A DNA stretch of 64,000 bases from Cladobotryum mycophilum (lineage: Eukaryota > Ascomycota > Sordariomycetes > Hypocreales > Hypocreaceae): assembly GCA_036429605.1 (NCBI GenBank), contig CM071589.1, positions 4,154,001 to 4,218,000 on the forward strand, given 5' to 3'. Position 1 is the stretch's first letter. Every line of letters begins with the position of its first letter. The translations under genes were made by a program, and so were the position numbers. Below, one piece after another: positions 60,501-64,000 of the stretch. The notes under the pieces are model-generated. The model ran no database searches. It was given only the letters and a program-made list of their open reading frames with translations, and was not told the DNA's origin.

Positions 60501-61199
60501 AATTGCATGATCTGTTTGTTTAAAATGAGGAAGGATCCCTGCATTGTCGACTGAAAAGACATCTTTCCACTTTTGAAAAGGTATTGGGATTTGCGAAAGA
60601 TCTGATATAATTTCCTCTGTTTCATCTGGAAGGTACAAGAGATCAAGGTTTGTAGAAACAGATAAAATGCATGCATGACTTGCACACTTTTTCCAAAATC
60701 GGCGCTCGGAAATCTTTTTTGGATTTTTCCAATCATGTTCAAACCACCAGCTTTGATCATAAGGGTATAAATAAATATGAAACTCGGACAATGTAGTCAT
60801 GGATAATAATACAGGACTACCCTGTTCTCGAGGGTCTCGATCAATGCCTACACATAACCTCGTAAAGGTCTTGGTAGTTCCCCGAGTATCCACAAGTCGA
60901 AGCGGGACTTCCCAGACTCCATAAGTCTTCATGCCTTTTTCCTCTGCATCTCGCAGGTAAGGCGGAATAACCGCTAAGCTTTTTGTCAATTTGTACTTTT
61001 CTGCAAAAGTCACACTAATAACATCAACTTCTGCACCGCTATCTAAATCAGCGTGCGTATTACAAGGAAACGGTCCATGAATTTTAACTGGAATATGAAA
61101 ACGTGTGCGAATCGCAATCGGGACTTCAGGAATTACCCCAATAGGTACTTGAGGGGCCGTACAAGGGGATTTTAGTCCGACCCCTTCCCTTTTTCCTTC
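57513..61199 (-). CDS. pol: Pol polyprotein: protease, reverse transcriptase, RNase H, integrase, chromodomain
   Basis: Open for 1228 codons from just after a TAA at 61202-61200. No ATG is needed because the frame is -1 relative to gag and overlaps its last 28 nt, so expression by frameshifting is expected. Domains in order: retropepsin with DLDSGAEVDVIS (about 51-62); reverse transcriptase with LCVDYRGLNQVTIKNRYPLP and YLDD (about 393-396); RNase H (IETDASKFAAAA, then TPDQEMLAIVAAFKHWRHYV); integrase with a zinc motif (HDDPLAGHFG to CPIC) and DDE core (LTMDFVTGLP, IVSDRGSLFT, FHPQTDGQTERMN); C-terminal chromodomain (YLVKWKGWPAEYNEWIHEEY), a reader of modified histone H3 that steers integration to heterochromatin. 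All key residues are present, so it is probably functional. Confidence 0.96.
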   Translation of the reverse strand, partial: EGKREGVGLKSPCTAPQVPIGVIPEVPIAIRTRFHIPVKIHGPFPCNTHADLDSGAEVDVISVTFAEKYKLTKSLAVIPPYLRDAEEKGMKTYGVWEVPLRLVDTRGTTKTFTRLCVGIDRDPREQGSPVLLSMTTLSEFHIYLYPYDQSWWFEHDWKNPKKISERRFWKKCASHACILSVSTNLDLLYLPDETEEIISDLSQIPIPFQKWKDVFSVDNAGILPHFKQTDHAIELTEGAFPPYGPIYPLSPAELEALREYLEGNLAKGRIRPSKSPAGAPILFVPKKDGSLRLCVDYRGLNQVTIKNRYPLPLITEIMDRVGGSNYFTKIDIKDAYYRIRIKEGDEWKTAFRTRYGHYEFLVMPMGLTNAPATFQNYIHQALGNLLDRTCIAYLDDILIFSSDRESHVSHVQEVLERLRKAELYARPDKCSFIQNEVEFLGFVVSDKGVAMNPKRVETISTWQEPTTYREIQVFLGFCNFYRRFIKGYSMIARPLHELLKGMKNGRKPGQVVLGERQKAAFHQLIQAFQNAPLLQHYDPKKPIRIETDASKFAAAAILSQPDEEGKWHPVAFWSRAFRDAELNYGTPDQEMLAIVAAFKHWRHYVEGAQGQTEVWSDHQNLQSFMKQPKLNGRQARWCIYLTPYDFVIKHRAGKTNPADGPSRRPDYEKESPSNQELLTPLQGKLQNLIVDQGDNPFGRVAYLQNLVMKEQQVSRQEACEAVSTDTPFDNNVGRPLLKLLQQGQEEDPELRRRKNPDFLMKNPKWAIGYDNLITYQNRICVPEEMTIRQELLSLYHDDPLAGHFGESRTKELLQRKFYWKDMGRDIKEYIQGCPICIGVAIKRHKPWGKLESLPLPSQPMKELTMDFVTGLPTVLFNNEEVNAILVIVDRYTKYTLLFPVSTTITASELAELFHTKVELQFSGSPRGIVSDRGSLFTSKFWSSICFHTKIRKRLSTAFHPQTDGQTERMNQSVEHYLRCFIGDTLSAWPRLLAEAQYAMNAARNATTGMSPFEALMGYVPEFRLDIEDDALQEEVPDAKARIEKLHQLRQKLRDHWSIAVERQARNYNLHHEEQHFKIGDLVGLSTKNFRFKKEQQKLAPRYLGPLRVLKQIGNQAYRVALPSKYSGLHDVFHVSLLEPWTQRLSDEKNQLPMPELDDSDEWEIESVKDQRKSKSGTLYLVKWKGWPAEYNEWIHEEYMENAQEVIGEYQKFQAKKSRRKKKTHTKME

Positions 61200-62443
61200 T
61201 TACTCTTTTTCTTTTTCTTGGGAGGTGGAGGCGATTCATTGGCTTCAACTTCTTGAACCTTTACAGAGAGTTGATCGCATCGATTTCTCAAATGCGTATC
61301 ACTTCCGCAATTATAACATCGCCTTACATTCCCATTAGCATCAAGTGTATTCTTCTTTAAGGATCCCTCTTGAGTAGAAGGTCCAGGAGACACTTGTTTC
61401 GGCTTATTTTTCTTAATAGTTGTTTGTGAAGTTGATGAAGCTTGCTCGTGTGGTTTGTTTTTCTTAGGAGAGTAGTACGAAACTCGACGTGTTTTTGTTG
61501 GAATTGACTCTTCCTTTTCTTCCTCTTTTGGCGCCTTACGTTTCTTTGTAGGCTGTAAAATCTCCCAATAGCGTGTAGCTAATGCAACCATTTCTTCACG
61601 GTTCTTTGGAAAGGAGCTTCCTCCTATAACAATCTGATGTTGCAGGTTCTCCTGTAGCTTTGCGTAAAAGCTATAAGCACGCTGTGATTCTGAGGCCATT
61701 GGGAATTGACTCTCCAATGAGTCTAAGTATACATGAAAGTCTCGAGGAGATTGGTGTTCCCGTTGTTTTGCTTTCTCGATGGCTTGCATGATACGCGGCT
61801 CACGGATGTCCGCATCCTTCAATAATGACATAGTCCAATTTTCAAAGTATTCCCAATCATTTTCTAATTTCTGTCGAGCCTCAGGCGATTCTTGGTGCTT
61901 TAAATGGAGTTCCCATTGGGTTTGGCATTTGGTATCCATGTAATCAACTCCAAAAAGAACCTTCAAATAACCTTTACGGTACTTTTTCTTTTGCCCCGAA
62001 AATGCTCGATACAGATTACGGAGCCATTCCTCTCTTGCCTGAAAAGAGGCATTCATAGTAAGTACAGTAAGGTTCTTGATTTTTATACCACTGCTTTTCT
62101 CTGAACTGCTTGATGAGCCGTCGGAATGATCGCCTCGACGTTGCAATGACTTTCTAAGGTCTTTCCTCAATTGGCCTACTGCTTTGCTTAACTTCTGATA
62201 CTCCCTTAGTTGAGCGATTTCATTGCGAAGTGCAATGTTATCGCTCTCTAATTGTCGTTCTGGAATATCAGGTTCTTGTAACGAATCTGAAAGTAGCGAT
62301 CGTTGAGTTGACCTTGTATGACCTGCTACTCGCTGTCGTGGCAATTCATTTTCAGAGGACCTTTCTGTATGCATTGTCTGTGAGGTTTCTTGAAGAGGAT
62401 CCGAAAGGTCCGCAGATCTCTGAGAACGGGTATGCGGAGCCAT
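61172..62443 (-). CDS. gag: Gag polyprotein with CCHC zinc knuckle
   Basis: 423 aa from ATG at 62443 (MAPHTRSQRSADLSDPLQ). It has a disordered N-terminus, a coiled-coil-like Gln/Leu-rich stretch (about 70-105), a capsid-like helical region (TMNASFQAREEWLRNLYRAF onward), and a single CCHC knuckle CYNCGSDTHLRNRC at about 375-389, which binds the genomic RNA. The tail is very Lys-rich (PPPPKKKKKSKKEKGKGSD) and provides the A/G-rich region in which the -1 switch to pol must occur. Gag forms the virus-like particle in which reverse transcription takes place. Confidence 0.94.
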   Translation of the reverse strand: MAPHTRSQRSADLSDPLQETSQTMHTERSSENELPRQRVAGHTRSTQRSLLSDSLQEPDIPERQLESDNIALRNEIAQLREYQKLSKAVGQLRKDLRKSLQRRGDHSDGSSSSSEKSSGIKIKNLTVLTMNASFQAREEWLRNLYRAFSGQKKKYRKGYLKVLFGVDYMDTKCQTQWELHLKHQESPEARQKLENDWEYFENWTMSLLKDADIREPRIMQAIEKAKQREHQSPRDFHVYLDSLESQFPMASESQRAYSFYAKLQENLQHQIVIGGSSFPKNREEMVALATRYWEILQPTKKRKAPKEEEKEESIPTKTRRVSYYSPKKNKPHEQASSTSQTTIKKNKPKQVSPGPSTQEGSLKKNTLDANGNVRRCYNCGSDTHLRNRCDQLSVKVQEVEANESPPPPKKKKKSKKEKGKGSD

Positions 62444-62460
62444 CTTGCTTAGGTAGTAAT

Positions 62461-62478
62461 ACTGAGAAGCTTAAGAAT
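62461..62478 (-). promoter_or_regulatory. Primer-binding region, possibly self-primed
   Basis: On the minus strand the leader directly after the LTR reads ATTCTTAAGCTTCTCAGT. It does not start TGG like usual tRNA primer sites. It shares CTTAAGCTT with the palindrome inside the LTR, so the element's own RNA could pair here (9 bp). Confidence 0.35.
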
Positions 62479-62652
62479 TGTAATAACACCTTATAAGATC
62501 ACCAGGTAAGCAAGATCAAACGTAGGTATTATTTTATGCACAAGCTTAAGCTTGTGCGTTCAACTGTTGTGCGAGAGACGCGCGACTTATGCAGGATTAC
62601 CCCGCATCTCCATTACGTCACGCGTCCGGGTAATTTTCGGGACAGCGTTACA
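62479..62652 (-). repeat. LTR (upstream copy, promoter side) of intact Ty3 element
   Basis: Transcription of gag-pol should start within it, reading towards lower coordinates. Confidence 0.95.
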
Positions 62653-62678
62653 TAATATTCTAAATATATTTAGTTTTT

Positions 62679-63148
62679 TTAGATTCTTTTATTTAAACTA
62701 TAATATATTATTATTTAGGCTATAATTAACTTAAGTTAATCTAATATTATAATTATTATTTTAGTTTTTATACTAAAATTATAAGTATAATAAAACTTAT
62801 ATTTAAATACTATAATTATAGTATATTTAATTATTATAAACTACTTAAATATATTATAATAATAATAATTAATTATAATAATTAATTAAACTAATTAATA
62901 TAAATAACTAATATAAATAATTAATTAAATTAATTAAGATAAAAAATATAATTATAATAATTATTATATTATTATAAAATATTTTATTAAACTATAGTAA
63001 TTAAATATGCTATTATTGTTATAATTAAATATAAGTTTTATTATAACTAAAGGTTAAAAGCTTAATATATTATACTAGGCTAAAAGTAAAAAGGTTTTAA
63101 AAATATAACTTAAATATTAATATATTATAGCCCGAATAGTAATACTCT
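62679..63148. mobile_element. Family C element, RIP-degraded
   Basis: Right end TATAGCCCGAATAGTAATAC then TCT; left end badly eroded (AGATTCTTTTATTTAAACTA). Interior collinear with 26574-27174. Confidence 0.6.
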
Positions 63149-64000
63149 ATATTTATATATTTTTAATAATTAATATTTATAATTAATATTTAAAATAAGT
63201 TTTTTTTATTTATTTTTATTAATATGAATATACTTTTTAAAAACTAATATAAATTATATTCTTATTATTTAATATAAATCTTTTATATTATTTATTTTAA
63301 TTATAATTTTATTTATAATTATTTTATTTTTAAATAATTTATATAAATAATAATTAATTTATTGAATTAACTTATTTAAAATTTACATCATAATATAAAT
63401 ACTTTTTAATAATTAAATTAAATTATTTAATTTATTTATTAGTTTATAAATAATAATTTATATATTTTAAAATTATATTAGTATTTTAGGATTTCTTTTA
63501 TTATAGGTTTCTTTTTAATAAATAAATTATTAATATTATTAATAAAAGGTTTTTAATTACTATTTTTATAAATATTATTTTTATTCTAATAATTAATTTA
63601 TAAATATTAAATAAAATTATTATATTTTATTTAGTAAATCTTATTAATCTCTTTTATTATATTTTTATTTAAGTATATTTACCTATTAAAAAAAACTTTA
63701 AATATTAATTTATGTTATCTTTTAAACTTTCATAATTTAAATATTTATTTTTATAATATTTTATTTTATTTATTATTATTATTTTTAAGTTTTTAATAAA
63801 TTCTATTTTTCTTTTTATTTATAATAAGTATATTATTAATTATTAGTTTTAATAATTATTTTAATATATTTTATGAAAATACTTAATAAGTCTTTTTTAA
63901 AAAGTTTATTTTTAATATTCTTTTTTAATTTTTAATAAAATTAAGTTATTAATAGTTTATTATTTTAATAAAGTTTTAAAATGATTTATTTAAATATAAT
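63149..64000. repeat. AT-rich RIP-type sequence
   Basis: No recognisable feature; part of it (about 63640-64000) resembles 46960-47060, so it is another degraded dispersed repeat. Confidence 0.5.

Larger units (their letters stand above)
55567..62652 (-). mobile_element. Intact Ty3/gypsy chromovirus with antisense cargo gene
   Basis: 7086 bp. LTRs 55567-55740 and 62479-62652 (174 bp, TG...CA, no difference found by eye) and the 5-bp duplication TAATA (55562-55566 and 62653-62657). Element order on the minus strand: LTR, short leader, gag (62443-61172), pol (61199-57513) in the -1 frame, then a cargo gene reading the other way (55892-57453), polypurine tract, LTR. The C-terminal chromodomain of pol places it among chromoviruses. 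Its normal base composition inside a RIP desert and its identical LTRs indicate a recent insertion that has escaped RIP. Confidence 0.96.

Noticed and set aside
1..64000. CRISPR arrays, operons, bacterial promoters, rRNA genes
   Set aside because: None seen; the sequence is eukaryotic with spliced genes, and the regularly spaced short repeats in AT-rich parts are degenerate transposon interiors.

Overview
The window looks like nuclear DNA of a filamentous ascomycete (Pezizomycotina; perhaps a leotiomycete, but I cannot place it further). The evidence is short GT-AG introns (about 47-155 bp) with CTAAT/CTGAC-like branch sites, typical fungal single-copy genes (RAD54, INP1, an RSC subunit, OTU1, a UsgS-like protein, a Ytp1-like protein), and a sharp switch from a gene-rich GC-balanced domain (1-20.8 kb) to an extremely AT-rich, stop-filled domain (20.8-55.6 kb and 62.66-64 kb) of the kind left by repeat-induced point mutation (RIP).

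Gene-rich part (1-20.8 kb): the 3' portion of a Ytp1-like membrane protein (+); a very short Rsa3-like ribosome-assembly protein (-); RAD54 (-), with a probable 11-nt first coding exon; a mitochondrial carrier (+); a Rsc1/Rsc2-like double-bromodomain/BAH subunit of the RSC remodeller (-), whose frame is broken twice, each time at a run of five C; an unrecognised 391-aa protein (-); the peroxisome-inheritance protein INP1 (-); a UsgS-like membrane protein (+); and the deubiquitinase OTU1 (-), which has two C-terminal zinc fingers and a probable GC-AG intron and lies directly at the edge of the AT-rich domain.

AT-rich part: a nested transposon graveyard. Recognisable pieces are a full-length RIP-degraded Ty3/gypsy element (27751-34824, 5-bp duplication AAAAG), a solo LTR of the same family (24433-24607, duplication AATAT), a family of about 0.55-kb inverted-repeat elements with AGAGTATTAC ends, a family with long terminal inverted repeats of about 0.6 kb, a 1.07-kb TA-flanked element with CCGTAGG ends plus a partial second copy, a 0.35-kb hairpin MITE, a GC-rich retroposon-like insertion with a (TAA)n tail, and many remnants I cannot classify.

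The most striking object is the intact Ty3/gypsy chromovirus at 55567-62652: two apparently identical 174-bp LTRs, TAATA target duplications, and open gag and pol (protease, RT, RNase H, integrase, chromodomain) on the minus strand. Between the end of pol and the downstream LTR it carries a separate gene on the OPPOSITE strand (55892-57453): five exons, four introns that restore one continuous frame, a Cys-rich putative zinc-binding module and one in-frame TAG. The same antisense gene, with intron positions still recognisable, is present at the same place in the RIP-degraded copy, so it is a stable component of the element and not a one-off capture. Because its introns lie antisense to the genomic RNA, they would survive reverse transcription. 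This antisense intron-bearing cargo gene is my best candidate for an undescribed system.
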